DNA of 42,679 nt from Candidatus Nanopelagicales bacterium (lineage in GTDB: Bacteria; Actinomycetota; Actinomycetes; S36-B12), in NCBI GenBank assembly GCA_028688835.1, contig JAQTXL010000007.1, positions 1 through 42,679 of the forward strand. The letters are read 5' to 3'. How positions within the stretch are numbered: the stretch's first letter is position 1; each line of letters begins with the position of its first letter. Shown piece by piece: positions 1 through 10,980 of this stretch. Under the pieces are notes generated by a model. It had not been told where the DNA came from. It did no database searches and saw only the letters and a program-made list of their open reading frames with translations. The translations under genes and the position numbers were made by a program.

Positions 1-99
1 CTCGCGCTCAACGGCAGCCTGCCCTTCGAGGCGGCTGCCTCGCTGCTCGACTCGATCCACCGGCTGGTGCTGCGCGATGGGATCGCGCCGGCGCCCTAG
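1..99 (+). CDS. C-terminal fragment of an unrecognised protein
   Basis: An open frame enters from the left edge and encodes 32 residues, ending in [14 protein letters not shown], before a TAG at 97-99. Codon use (G or C at nearly every third position) is that of a real gene. Too little is present to assign a family. It converges on ilvE, and the two stop codons share the tetranucleotide CTAG at 96-99, so there is no intergenic space. A GC-rich hairpin lies inside its last codons (66-95). I do not guess a function. Confidence 0.6.
   Translation, partial: LALNGSLPFEAAASLLDSIHRLVLRDGIAPAP
66..95 (+). terminator. Hairpin inside the 3' end of the first gene
   Basis: GCGCGAT (72-78) pairs perfectly with ATCGCGC (82-88) across a GGG loop. 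A small bulge separates this from a second stem, GGTGC (66-70) with GCGCC (91-95). It ends just before the shared CTAG stop of the convergent pair, where no intergenic space exists for an ordinary terminator. There is no U-tract, so a terminator role is inferred from position and stability only. Confidence 0.35.
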
Positions 100-1226
100 G
101 ACGTGAGCGTGTGCATCCAGCCGTGCGGATCCGGGGCCGCGCCGGTCTGGATGTCGAGCAGTGCTGAGCGCAGCTGCATCGTGACCGGTCCGGGCCTGCC
201 CCCATTGATGTCGAAGGCGAAGTACTTGTGGCTCTTCACCTGGCCGACCGGCGTGATGACGGCGGCCGTGCCGCAGGCGAAGACCTCGGTGATCTGGCCC
301 TCCTCGACCCCCTGGCGCCACTGCTCGACGCTGATCTGACCCTCCTCGGCCGTGTAGCCCAGGTCGTCAGCCACGGTGAGCAGCGAGTCGCGGGTGATGC
401 CGGGCAGCAGGGAGCCGGTGAGCGATGGCGTGACCAGCCGTGCCGAGCGCCCGGAGCCGTAGACGAAGTAGAGGTTCATGCCCCCCATCTCCTCGATCCA
501 CCGGCGCTCCACGGCATCGAGCCACACCACCTGCTCGCAGCCCTGCTCGGCCGCCTCGGCCTGGGCGATGAGCGACGCTGCGTAGTTGCCCGCGCACTTG
601 GCCTCACCTGTGCCACCGGGAGCGGCACGCACGTAGTCCTCGGAGATCCACACGCTCACGGGCTTGACGCCCTGGGGGAAGTACGCGCCAGCCGGCGACG
701 CGATGAGCAGGTACTGGTAGGCGTTCGCCGGGCGCACGCCCAGGCCCACCTCGGTGCCGAGCATGAACGGACGCAGGTACAGCGACTGGTCGTCGCCGCC
801 GCGGACCCAGTCGCGGTCCTGCGACACCAGCGCCTCGACCGAGGCTACGAACAGCTCCGTGGGCAGCTCGGCCATCGCCAGGCGCCGCGCCGAGCGCTGG
901 AACCGCTCGGCATTGGCCATCGGCCGGAAGGTCTTGATCGAGCCGTCGTCATGGCGGTACGCCTTCAGGCCCTCGAAGATGGCCTGGCCGTAGTGCAGGA
1001 AGTTCGTGGCCGGGTCCAGGCTCAGCGGCCCGTAGGGCACCAGCGCAGCATCGTGCCAGCCCAGGTCGGTGGTCCACTTCGCGGTCACCATGTTGTCGGT
1101 GAAGTAGCGGCCGAAGCCGGGGTCGGCCAGGATCGCCTCGCGGGCGGCAGCCGGCAGCGGCGCGTCACTCGGTCGCAGCTCGATGGGCCACAGATCTGCG
1201 CCCACGGGCTGGCTGGTGATGGTCAT
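96..1226 (-). CDS. ilvE: Branched-chain amino acid aminotransferase
   Basis: A 376-residue fold-type IV PLP aminotransferase that catalyses the last step of leucine, isoleucine and valine synthesis, passing amino groups between glutamate and the 2-keto acids. The PLP lysine is K210 in [14 protein letters not shown]. The phosphate-loop segment [11 protein letters not shown] and the early segment [14 protein letters not shown] are typical of the family, and the length is normal for the actinobacterial BCAT form. The start is supported by AGGAG four bases upstream (GACAGGAGTGTC-ATG) and by a good -35/-10 pair at 1254-1282. It faces the left-edge gene tail to tail. leuB lies 96 bases upstream on the same strand, so ilvE may also receive read-through. 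Confidence 0.95.
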   Translation of the reverse strand: MTITSQPVGADLWPIELRPSDAPLPAAAREAILADPGFGRYFTDNMVTAKWTTDLGWHDAALVPYGPLSLDPATNFLHYGQAIFEGLKAYRHDDGSIKTFRPMANAERFQRSARRLAMAELPTELFVASVEALVSQDRDWVRGGDDQSLYLRPFMLGTEVGLGVRPANAYQYLLIASPAGAYFPQGVKPVSVWISEDYVRAAPGGTGEAKCAGNYAASLIAQAEAAEQGCEQVVWLDAVERRWIEEMGGMNLYFVYGSGRSARLVTPSLTGSLLPGITRDSLLTVADDLGYTAEEGQISVEQWRQGVEEGQITEVFACGTAAVITPVGQVKSHKYFAFDINGGRPGPVTMQLRSALLDIQTGAAPDPHGWMHTLTS

Positions 1227-1253
1227 GACACTCCTGTCGGCTGCGAGGGATCA

Positions 1254-1282
1254 AGGGTACCCAATGCGCACAGGGCCGTCAG
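1254..1282 (-). promoter_or_regulatory. Putative ilvE promoter
   Basis: On the minus strand CTGACG (1282-1277) is followed after 17 bases by TACCCT (1259-1254). It lies about 28 bases before the ilvE ATG, leaving a short leader that contains the AGGAG ribosome site. Confidence 0.5.
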
Positions 1283-1322
1283 CGGATCCTCGCCCGCCGA
1301 CGACGCTGCACGGCGCCGTGGT

Positions 1323-2375
1323 TCAGGCCTTGGACTGGGCTCCAGCGGCCAGCGCGTCGCCGATCTGCGACGTCGAGCGCACGGTCGCGCCACGGCTGGC
1401 GAGGTCGTCGGACACGGCCGACTCCACCCACGTCGCGGCCTCGCCGTAGCCGCAGTGGTCGAGCAGCATGGCCAGCGACAGCACCGTCGCCGTCGGGTCG
1501 GCCTTGCCCTGGCCTGCGATGTCAGGGGCCGAGCCGTGCACGGGCTCGAACATGCTCGGATTCGTGCGCGTGGGGTCGATGTTGCCACTCGCTGCCAGGC
1601 CGATGCCGCCCACGATCGCGGCACCGATGTCGGTGAGGATGTCGCCGAACAGGTTGTCGGTGACCACGACGTCGAAGCGCTCCGGCTGGGTCAGGAAGAA
1701 CATCGCAGCCGCGTCGACATGGCAGTAGTCGGTCGCCACGCCAGGGTAGTCGCGGGCGACATCGTCGAAGGCCCGCTGCCATGTGCTGCCGGCGTAGACG
1801 AGCACGTTGGTCTTGTGCACGAGCGTGACCTTGTTGCGCCGACGTGTGGCACGCTCGAAGGCATCGCGGATGATGCGCACGGCGCCGAAGTAGGTGTTGA
1901 TGCTCACCTCGGTCGAGACCTCGTGCTCGGTGCCCTCGCGCAGGACGCCACCGGCACCCACATACGGGCCCTCGGTGCCCTCGCGGCACACGACGAAGTC
2001 GATGTCCTTCGTGGTCTTGCCCGCGAGCGGGCCCTCGACTCCCGGGTAGAGCCGCACGGGACGCAGGTTCACATGGTGATCCATGATGAAGCGCAGGGGC
2101 AGCAGCACACCGCGCTCGAGGATGCCCGGCTTCACCGACGGGTCGCCGATGGCTCCCAGCAGGATCGCGTCGTAGCCGCGCAGCTCGCTGACCACAGACT
2201 CGGGCAGCAGCTCGCCGGTGGCGTTGTAGCGGCGCGCACCCAGGTCGTACTCCGTGGTCGTGACGGTGATGCCGGCGGCCGGTGCGATCGAGTTGAGCAC
2301 CTTGATCGCCTCAGCGACGACCTCGGTGCCGATCCCGTCACCGGGGATGAGGGCAAGATTGAGAGAGTTCGACAT
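1323..2375 (-). CDS. leuB: 3-isopropylmalate dehydrogenase
   Basis: This enzyme oxidatively decarboxylates 3-isopropylmalate to 2-oxoisocaproate in leucine synthesis, using NAD+. The 350-residue protein opens with the family hallmark [13 protein letters not shown]. It carries the metal/substrate signature [17 protein letters not shown] and the C-terminal [13 protein letters not shown] segment. A GTG nine bases further upstream (2384) is in frame, but I prefer the ATG at 2375. TAGAGT (2388-2383) lies exactly seven bases before that ATG, as in a leaderless actinobacterial gene, and the GTG would fall inside this -10 box. No ribosome site is seen. It diverges from the small membrane-protein gene to its right. 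Confidence 0.95.
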   Translation of the reverse strand: MSNSLNLALIPGDGIGTEVVAEAIKVLNSIAPAAGITVTTTEYDLGARRYNATGELLPESVVSELRGYDAILLGAIGDPSVKPGILERGVLLPLRFIMDHHVNLRPVRLYPGVEGPLAGKTTKDIDFVVCREGTEGPYVGAGGVLREGTEHEVSTEVSINTYFGAVRIIRDAFERATRRRNKVTLVHKTNVLVYAGSTWQRAFDDVARDYPGVATDYCHVDAAAMFFLTQPERFDVVVTDNLFGDILTDIGAAIVGGIGLAASGNIDPTRTNPSMFEPVHGSAPDIAGQGKADPTATVLSLAMLLDHCGYGEAATWVESAVSDDLASRGATVRSTSQIGDALAAGAQSKA

Positions 2376-2382
2376 GGGCGGC

Positions 2383-2388
2383 ACTCTA
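2383..2388 (-). promoter_or_regulatory. -10 box of leuB (leaderless type)
   Basis: TAGAGT on the minus strand, seven bases before the leuB ATG at 2375. This places the transcript start at or next to the start codon. No convincing -35 is seen. Confidence 0.5.
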
Positions 2389-2489
2389 CCGAGCAGCAGG
2401 GGCTGCCATCAGCCCGGCGAGGCCTGTCACGCGCGCACGCATCAGGCACCGCGCCCGCGCGTGCACCCGGAGAATGCCGCGCGCCTCGC

Positions 2490-2495
2490 TATCCT
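2490..2495 (+). promoter_or_regulatory. -10 box for the small membrane-protein gene
   Basis: TATCCT lies 26 bases before the ATG at 2522 and leaves room for the strong AAGGAGGA ribosome site. No clear -35 hexamer is seen. Confidence 0.35.
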
Positions 2496-2521
2496 CGACG
2501 CAAGCAGCCAAGGAGGAACCC

Positions 2522-2896
2522 ATGCCAGCAGACCGCGCACGCCCCTTCGGTGTCATGCTCGTCTCGATTCTCATCATCATCAGCGGCATCGGCTTCGTCG
2601 TCGACGGCATCTACGGCCTGTTCAACCGCGGCTCGCAGGAGAACCTCGGCGTCATCGCCTCGATCATCGCCCTCGTCATCGGCCTGGTGTACCTGCTCGT
2701 CGCGAAGGGCATCTTCAACGGCAACAGCGGTTCGCGCATGATCGTCGCGGTCTTCACCGTGCTCGGGCTCATCGGCGGCATCTGGATGTTCATCGCGGTG
2801 TCGGGCATGCGCATCAACGGCATCGTCACGGCCCTCGTCGCGCTCGTCATCCTCTACCTGCTCTACGACACCAAGGCCAAGGCCTTCTTCCGCTGA
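2522..2896 (+). CDS. Small four-helix integral membrane protein, unknown function
   Basis: A 124-residue, strongly hydrophobic protein with four predicted membrane helices at about residues 9-34, 42-63, 71-93 and 97-116. Charged residues are confined to the short N-terminus, the loops and the tail KAKAFFR. The start is well fixed: AAGGAGGA precedes the ATG by five bases. An in-frame upstream ATG at 2474 has no such site. It resembles the small tetraspanning membrane proteins widespread in actinobacteria, but I see no catalytic motif and assign no function. It lies between leuB and leuA. The leuA leader begins 50 bases after its stop, so partial co-transcription with leuA is possible. Confidence 0.8.
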   Translation: MPADRARPFGVMLVSILIIISGIGFVVDGIYGLFNRGSQENLGVIASIIALVIGLVYLLVAKGIFNGNSGSRMIVAVFTVLGLIGGIWMFIAVSGMRINGIVTALVALVILYLLYDTKAKAFFR

Positions 2897-2931
2897 CCCG
2901 TCCGCGCTTCCGGTCCGGGCCGCTGCCCTGC

Positions 2932-2937
2932 TACGAT
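2932..2937 (+). promoter_or_regulatory. -10 box of the leuA leader transcript
   Basis: TACGAT lies nine bases before the leader-peptide ATG at 2947, so the mRNA would start within about three bases of the leader ORF. No strong -35 is seen. Confidence 0.45.
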
Positions 2938-2946
2938 CCCAGCACC

Positions 2947-4813
<1,867 letters not shown>

Positions 4814-4822
4814 CGCACGACG

Positions 4823-4860
4823 ACGAAGGGCCCGCAGGCAGCTGCCTGCGGGCCCTTCGT
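4823..4860. terminator. Perfect 38-bp palindrome between convergent leuA and serA
   Basis: The first 19 bases (4823-4841) are the exact reverse complement of the next 19 (4842-4860). The core is GGGCCCGCAGGCAG/CTGCCTGCGGGCCC. It sits 10 bases after the leuA stop and 15 before the serA stop, so it is well placed to end both transcripts. It lacks a U-tract, as many actinobacterial terminator hairpins do. Confidence 0.7.
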
Positions 4861-4874
4861 GTGTCCGGTGCCGA

Positions 4875-6458
4875 TCAGACGAGCGTGACGGCTCGACCCG
4901 AGTCGGCGTCGATCTCCTGGGTGATGGTCTCCATGACCCCGGCAGGGATCTGCTGGTCGACCGTCAGTGCGATGAGCGAGTGGCCAGAGCCGTTGCTGGC
5001 CACCTGCATGTTGGCGATGTTGATGCCCGCCTCGCCGAGGACCCGCCCGACGACTCCCACGACACCCGGCCTGTCGGTGTAGCGCAGGAAGGCGAGGTGG
5101 TCGCTGATGGCCACGTCGAGGTCGTAGTCGTCGAGCTGGACCAGCTTGCTGACATTGCGCGGGCCGGCAGAGGTGCCGGCAGCGACGATCTTGGTGCCGT
5201 TGGTCAGCGTCAGGCGCACACGGACGAGTGAGCGGTGATCGCCGCTCGTGCGGTCGGTGGTGAGGGCGACCTCCACGCCGCGTTGCTCGGCAAGCACCGG
5301 GGCGTTGACGAACGAGACCGGCTCGCGCACGAGGTTCTGGAAGACACCCTTGAGCGCACTGAGCTCGAGCACCCGCACGTCATGGTCGATGACATCGCCG
5401 AGGACCTCGACGTCGACCCGCTCGACCGCATCGTCGGCGAGGCTGCAGGCGATGAGGCCGATCTGCTCGGCCAAGGGCACGAGGGGCTTGACCGCCTCGT
5501 CCATCTGCCCGCCCTGCACATTGACGGCGTCGGGGACGAGCTCGCCGGCCAGCGCCAGGCGCACGGAGCGGGCCACGGCGATGCCGGCCTTCTCCTGGGC
5601 CTCGTCGGTGGAGGCGCCGAGGTGCGGCGTGGCCACGACCTGCTCGAGGCCGAAGAGCGGCGAGTCGGTGCACGGCTCCTTGGAGTAGACGTCGACGCCG
5701 GCGCCGGCGACGCGCCCGTCGACGATCGCCTGGTAGAGCGCCTGCTCGTCGACGATGCCGCCGCGCGCAGCGTTGATGATGTGGACCGTGGGCTTGACCT
5801 TGTGCAGCTCGGCATCGCCGATCAGGCCCGTGGTCTCCGGGGTCTTGGGCAGGTGGACCGTGATGAAGTCGGCCTCGGCGAGCAGGTCGTCGAGGGTCAC
5901 CATGCGGATGCCGAGCTGGGCCGCGCGGGCCGGCTGGACGTAGGGGTCGTAGGCGATGAGCTTGACGCCGAAGGCACTCAGGCGCTGGGCCACGAGGATG
6001 CCGATGCGCCCCAGGCCGACCACGCCCACGACCTTGTCGCTGAGCTCGACACCCGTGTACTTCGAGCGCTTCCACTCGCCACGGCTGAGCGCCGCGTTGG
6101 CAGGCACGATGTTCCGGGCGCTGGCCAGCAGCAGGGCCACGGCGAGCTCAGCGGCCGACACGATGTTCGAGGTTGGGGCATTGACCACCATGACGCCAGC
6201 CTGCGTCGCAGCCTTGACGTCGACGTTGTCCAGGCCGACTCCTGCCCGCGCCACCACCTTGAGCCGCGTCGCTGCTGCGAGCGCCTCGGCGTCGACCAGT
6301 GTGGCCGATCGCACCAGGATCGCATCGACGTCGACGATCGCGGCGAGCAGCGCTGCACGGTCGGCGCCATCGCATTCCACGATCTCGAAGTCGGGGCCGA
6401 GGGCCTCGACCGTGGCTGGGGACAGTTCTTCGGCGATGAGTACGCGGGGCTTGGTCAC
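4875..6458 (-). CDS. serA: D-3-phosphoglycerate dehydrogenase
   Basis: The first enzyme of phosphorylated serine synthesis; it oxidises 3-phosphoglycerate with NAD+. At 527 residues it is the long form, with an intervening domain and a C-terminal ACT domain. The Rossmann motif is VGLGRIG (147-153). The catalytic Arg-Glu-His set is R232 (NAARGGIVD), E261 (SKEPC) and H279 (TPHLGAST). The last ~75 residues (LRYTDRPGVVGVVGRVLGE onward) form the ACT domain that binds serine in the mycobacterial enzyme. The start is a GTG with no ribosome site. TAGACT lies exactly six bases upstream, so the mRNA is probably leaderless. It is the only gene between the leuA-side palindrome and the prepilin peptidase. 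Confidence 0.96.
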   Translation of the reverse strand: MTKPRVLIAEELSPATVEALGPDFEIVECDGADRAALLAAIVDVDAILVRSATLVDAEALAAATRLKVVARAGVGLDNVDVKAATQAGVMVVNAPTSNIVSAAELAVALLLASARNIVPANAALSRGEWKRSKYTGVELSDKVVGVVGLGRIGILVAQRLSAFGVKLIAYDPYVQPARAAQLGIRMVTLDDLLAEADFITVHLPKTPETTGLIGDAELHKVKPTVHIINAARGGIVDEQALYQAIVDGRVAGAGVDVYSKEPCTDSPLFGLEQVVATPHLGASTDEAQEKAGIAVARSVRLALAGELVPDAVNVQGGQMDEAVKPLVPLAEQIGLIACSLADDAVERVDVEVLGDVIDHDVRVLELSALKGVFQNLVREPVSFVNAPVLAEQRGVEVALTTDRTSGDHRSLVRVRLTLTNGTKIVAAGTSAGPRNVSKLVQLDDYDLDVAISDHLAFLRYTDRPGVVGVVGRVLGEAGINIANMQVASNGSGHSLIALTVDQQIPAGVMETITQEIDADSGRAVTLV

Positions 6459-6464
6459 CGGAGG

Positions 6465-6470
6465 AGTCTA
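6465..6470 (-). promoter_or_regulatory. -10 box of serA (leaderless type)
   Basis: TAGACT on the minus strand, six bases before the serA GTG. With no ribosome site in between, the transcript is expected to begin at the start codon. Confidence 0.55.
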
Positions 6471-6513
6471 GCGATCACGCACCGGCGGCCCTGCCGCGAC
6501 CTCGGGCGTGCGA

Positions 6514-7023
6514 TCAGGCCACCACGGCCCCGCCCGCGGGCCACGGTGCGGGTGCCGCCAGCGCCAGGGCGAGCCAGAATCCGAGGATGAGGAAGGGGCC
6601 GAAGGCGATGGCGTCGCGGCGGCGCACGCGCCGGGCGAGCAGCAGGGCCAGGGCCCAGCAGCCGCCGAGCGTCCAAGCGGCGACCAGGCCGAGCATCGCG
6701 GCATCGGCGCCCAGCCAGCCCAGGCTCGCACCCAGCGCGGGGGCCAGCTTGACGTCGCCGAAGCCCATGCCCCGCCCGCGTGTGAGCGCCCAGACGCCAC
6801 CGATCGCGCCGGTCCACAGTGCCGCACCGAGCACGGCGCCCGGCCACTGCCAGGAGCCGGTGAGCGCCCCGGCGAGCACGAGCCCGGCCAGGACCACCGG
6901 GTACATGCGCAGCACGATCGCATCGGGCAGGCGGTGCTCACGGATGTCGACGACGACGAGCATGGCGCCGGCCACCGCCCAGGCCAGGGCCAGGGGAAGC
7001 AGCCCTGCCGCGACGATCGCCAT
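6514..7023 (-). CDS. Prepilin peptidase (A24 family), short form
   Basis: A 169-residue integral membrane aspartyl protease of the type IV leader peptidase family. Two catalytic aspartates are visible: the first in VVVDIREHRLPD, the second in the family motif GFGDVKL, followed by the typical ALGASLGWLG. About six hydrophobic segments fill the rest. It lacks the N-terminal zinc-binding N-methyltransferase half of PilD-type enzymes, so it should cleave but not methylate, as in TadV/CpaA- or PppA-like short forms. The ATG at 7023 follows a GTG in frame; CATACT seven bases before the ATG is a weak -10. No pilin or secretion gene lies in this window, so its substrates are elsewhere. Confidence 0.85.
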   Translation of the reverse strand: MAIVAAGLLPLALAWAVAGAMLVVVDIREHRLPDAIVLRMYPVVLAGLVLAGALTGSWQWPGAVLGAALWTGAIGGVWALTRGRGMGFGDVKLAPALGASLGWLGADAAMLGLVAAWTLGGCWALALLLARRVRRRDAIAFGPFLILGFWLALALAAPAPWPAGGAVVA

Positions 7024-7184
7024 CACGCGAGTATGCGGCGGCAGGCCTGGGCCGGCATCCCGCTGTCCACAGGTCGTGGTCGCAGGACCTTCGACCCTGA
7101 CGCTCGGCCACGGACAGGCGTGGACTTGAGGTGCAGGCGGACGGGTGCACGTGGGCCCGGGGCCTGGAGGAGGAAGGAGGAGTC

Positions 7185-7352
7185 ATGACCACCTTCATGC
7201 GGACACGCTCCCGCGGGATCGGGGCTGCGCGACCCGTCGCGCACGACTTCCACCGCGAGCGCACGGTCGTCTCGCTCAGGCAGATCAGGCGTCCTGGCCG
7301 TTGGGCCCCGGCGCGAGCGGCACCGCGATTTCTCGGCGGCCACGACAAGTGA
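7185..7352 (+). CDS. Possible 55-residue basic protein, unknown
   Basis: The ORF begins MTTFMRTRSRGIGAARP and is rich in arginine with no hydrophobic segment. The main support is the ribosome site: a run GGAGGAAGGAGGAG ends three bases before the ATG, the strongest Shine-Dalgarno sequence in the window. A stable hairpin (7360-7405) follows eight bases after the stop. It occupies the gap between the divergent prepilin peptidase and the convergent ilvC. I recognise no family. It could be a small nucleic-acid-binding protein, a regulatory ORF, or a chance frame behind a purine-rich stretch. Confidence 0.45.
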   Translation: MTTFMRTRSRGIGAARPVAHDFHRERTVVSLRQIRRPGRWAPARAAPRFLGGHDK

Positions 7353-7359
7353 CGAGCAG

Positions 7360-7405
7360 ACGAACGAGGAGGCCGGACCCATCAGGGTCCGGCCTCCTCG
7401 TTCGT
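7360..7405. terminator. Long perfect hairpin downstream of ilvC
   Basis: Two 21-base arms (7360-7380 and 7385-7405) pair perfectly around the loop ATCA. The core is GAGGAGGCCGGACCC/GGGTCCGGCCTCCTC. It lies 11 bases beyond the ilvC stop and eight beyond the small basic ORF on the other strand, so it can serve both. No U-tract. Confidence 0.7.
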
Positions 7406-7416
7406 GCAGGTGTCGA

Positions 7417-9031
<1,615 letters not shown>

Positions 9032-9032
<1 letters not shown>

Positions 9033-10771
9033 CAGTCGTCCGACCCCCAATCTGGAGCCATCGCGCGGGCGACGAGGATCTCGTCGTTGCTCGTCCCGGC
9101 GGCCACCATCGGCCACACCATCGCGTCCTTGTGCACCACGAAGTCGATGACCACGGGTGCGTCGTTCAGGCTCATGGCCTTCTCGATCGTCGCGTCGACC
9201 TCGTCGGGAGTCTCGCAGCGCAGGCCATGGCAGCCATAGGCGTCGGCGAGCTTGACGAAGTCAGGGATGCGGTGCGAGTGCAGGTCGGTGTTCGAGTAGC
9301 GCTCGTTGTAGAAGAGCGTCTGCCACTGGCGCACCATGCCCAGGCTGCTGTTGTTGATCAGCGCCACCTTGATCGGGATTTCATTGATGGTGCAGGTGAC
9401 GAGCTCCTGGTTGGTCATCTGGAAGCAGCCGTCGCCGTCCACCGCCCAGACCGTCTTGTCAGGCGCGGCGACCTTGGCGCCCATGGCGGCGGGCACGGCG
9501 AAGCCCATGGTGCCCAGGCCGCCTGAGTTGATCCACGTGCGCGGCTCGTTGTACTGGATGAACTGCGAGGCCCACATCTGGTGCTGGCCGACACCGGCGG
9601 CGTAGATGGAGTTCTCGCCGGAGATGATGCCCAGGCGCTCGATCACGTACTGCGGCGACAGTCCCTCGGGCGGCAGGTCGTAGCCCAGCGGGTAGATGTC
9701 GCGCAGGCGGTCGAGCTGCACCCACCAGCCTTCGTAGTCACCGCGCCGGTTCATCGAGAACTCGGCCTCGATCGCCGCGACGAGGTCGGGGATGATCTCC
9801 GAGAGGTCCCCGACGATCGGCACGTCGACGAAGCGGTTCTTGCCGATCTCCGCCGGGTCGATGTCGGCATGGATCACTGCGGCATTGGGGGCGAAGGATG
9901 ACAGCTTGCCGGTGACCCGGTCGTCGAATCGCGCGCCCAGGGTCACGAGCAGATCGGACTTCTGCAGTGCACCGACTGCGGCGACCGTGCCGTGCATGCC
10001 GGGCATGCCCAGGTGCTGCGGGTGCGTGTCGGGGAAGGCGCCGCGGGCCATGAGCGTCGTGACCACGGGGATGCCGGTGAGCTCGGCGAGGCGCCGCAGC
10101 GCTGCGGACGCATTCGCCCGGATCACGCCGCCGCCCACGTAGAGCACGGGCTGGCGCGACTCGACGATCAGCCGCGCGGCCTCGCGCACCTGCTTGGCAT
10201 GCGGGCGCGTCACGGGGTGGTAGCCGGGCAGGCTCACCGAGTCCGGCCAGGCGAAGGCGGTCATCGCCTGGAGCGCGTCCTTGGACACGTCGACCAGGAC
10301 GGGCCCGGGGCGTCCGGTCGAGGCGATGTGGAAGGCCTCGGCGACCGCCTGCGGGATGTCGTCGGCGTTGGTGACCAGGAAGCTGTGCTTGGTGATCGGC
10401 ATCGTGATGCCGCGGATGTCGGCCTCCTGGAAGGCGTCGGTGCCGATCGAGGTGCTCGCCACCTGGCCGGTGATCGCCACCAGCGGCACGGAGTCCATGT
10501 GGGCATCGGCGATCGGGGTGACCAGGTTGGTCGCACCCGGACCGCTCGTGGCCATGCAGACGCCGACGCGGCCCGAGACCGCTGCATACCCCTCGGCTGC
10601 GTGGCCGGCGCCCTGCTCATGGCGCACGAGGATGTGGCGGATCTGCCGCGAGTCCATCAGCGGGTCGTACAGCGGGAGGATCGCGCCTCCGGGAATCCCG
10701 AAGACGTCGGTGACCCCAGCCGCCTCCAGGGACGACACGAGGCTCTGCGCGCCCGTGATCTGCTCGCTCAT
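9032..10771 (-). CDS. ilvB: Acetolactate synthase catalytic subunit
   Basis: A thiamine-diphosphate enzyme joining pyruvate with pyruvate or 2-oxobutyrate, the first common step of valine/isoleucine synthesis. The 579-residue protein has the catalytic glutamate E52 in [14 protein letters not shown], the central FAD/DHS-like domain ([15 protein letters not shown]), and the ThDP-binding motif [17 protein letters not shown]...NN. The start chosen is MSEQITGAQ, preceded by AGAAGG. The longer frame to 10822 runs back into the attenuator hairpin and is rejected. First gene of ilvBNC, about 50 bases after the attenuator. Confidence 0.97.
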
Positions 10772-10820
10772 CACTGCCTTCTTCTCATCGTTCCTGTCCG
10801 GTGTGCACACTGCCCTGCTC

Positions 10821-10857
10821 AATAAGAAACCCCCCGACCCTTACGGGTAGCGGAGGG
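10821..10857 (-). terminator. Attenuator terminator upstream of ilvB
   Basis: On the minus strand CCCTCCG pairs with CGGGGGG (one G-U), and inside it ACCC pairs with GGGT around GTAA. The stem is followed directly by TTTCTTATT. This is the clearest intrinsic terminator in the window and lies between the leader peptide and ilvB, as expected for the 3:4 hairpin of an attenuator. Confidence 0.8.
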
Positions 10858-10890
10858 AGCGCGCCGACTGATGGGATCAGTCTGCGCGCT
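10858..10890 (-). promoter_or_regulatory. Pause-type hairpin overlapping the ilvB leader stop codon
   Basis: Two 15-base arms (10858-10872 and 10876-10890) pair at 14 of 15 positions around a three-base loop. The upstream arm covers the last codons and stop of the leader ORF, so a translating or stalled ribosome would decide whether it forms. It abuts the terminator hairpin. Confidence 0.6.
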
Positions 10891-10915
10891 GCAGAACTAC
10901 GAGAACCGTGGACAC
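10877..10915 (-). CDS. ilvB leader peptide (branched-chain sensing)
   Basis: A 12-residue ORF beginning with GTG: MSTVLVVLQRAD, with Val-Leu-Val-Val-Leu in succession. It is followed by a pause hairpin and a true intrinsic terminator before ilvB, the classic layout of ribosome-mediated transcription attenuation, known for ilvB operons of actinobacteria. A -35/-10 pair (10953-10924) puts the transcript start at or within a base or two of this GTG, so the leader itself is probably translated as a leaderless mRNA. An in-frame ATG at 10948 would give 23 residues, but that ATG abuts the -35 box and lies upstream of the -10, so it would not be transcribed from this promoter. Confidence 0.75.
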   Translation of the reverse strand: MSTVLVVLQRAD

Positions 10916-10923
10916 AATCCCTG

Positions 10924-10953
10924 AGTTTACCCCTGACGGACGCCTCATGTCAC
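10924..10953 (-). promoter_or_regulatory. Promoter of the ilvBNC operon
   Basis: GTGACA (10953-10948, five of six matches to TTGACA), 18-base spacer, TAAACT (10929-10924). The leader GTG follows the -10 by eight bases. It is the best -35/-10 pair in the window. Confidence 0.65.
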
Positions 10954-10980
10954 CCCCCAATCCGCGTGACGAGCGCCACC

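Noticed and set aside
1309-1320. CACGGCGCCGTG palindrome just after leuB
   Set aside because: Twelve bases with no loop and no U-tract; common by chance in DNA of this composition.
228-2741. 837-residue open frame on the plus strand, antisense to ilvE and leuB
   Set aside because: It is the GC-rich mirror frame of two certain genes. Its product is compositionally odd (Arg, His, Asp, Val rich) with no recognisable domain. Similar long shadows occur opposite glgE, ligA, ilvD and serA.
10877-10948. 23-codon version of the ilvB leader starting at ATG 10948
   Set aside because: The ATG abuts the -35 hexamer and lies upstream of the -10 box of the likely promoter, so it would not be in the mRNA. 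The 12-residue GTG version has the branched-chain codons and the right distance to the hairpins.
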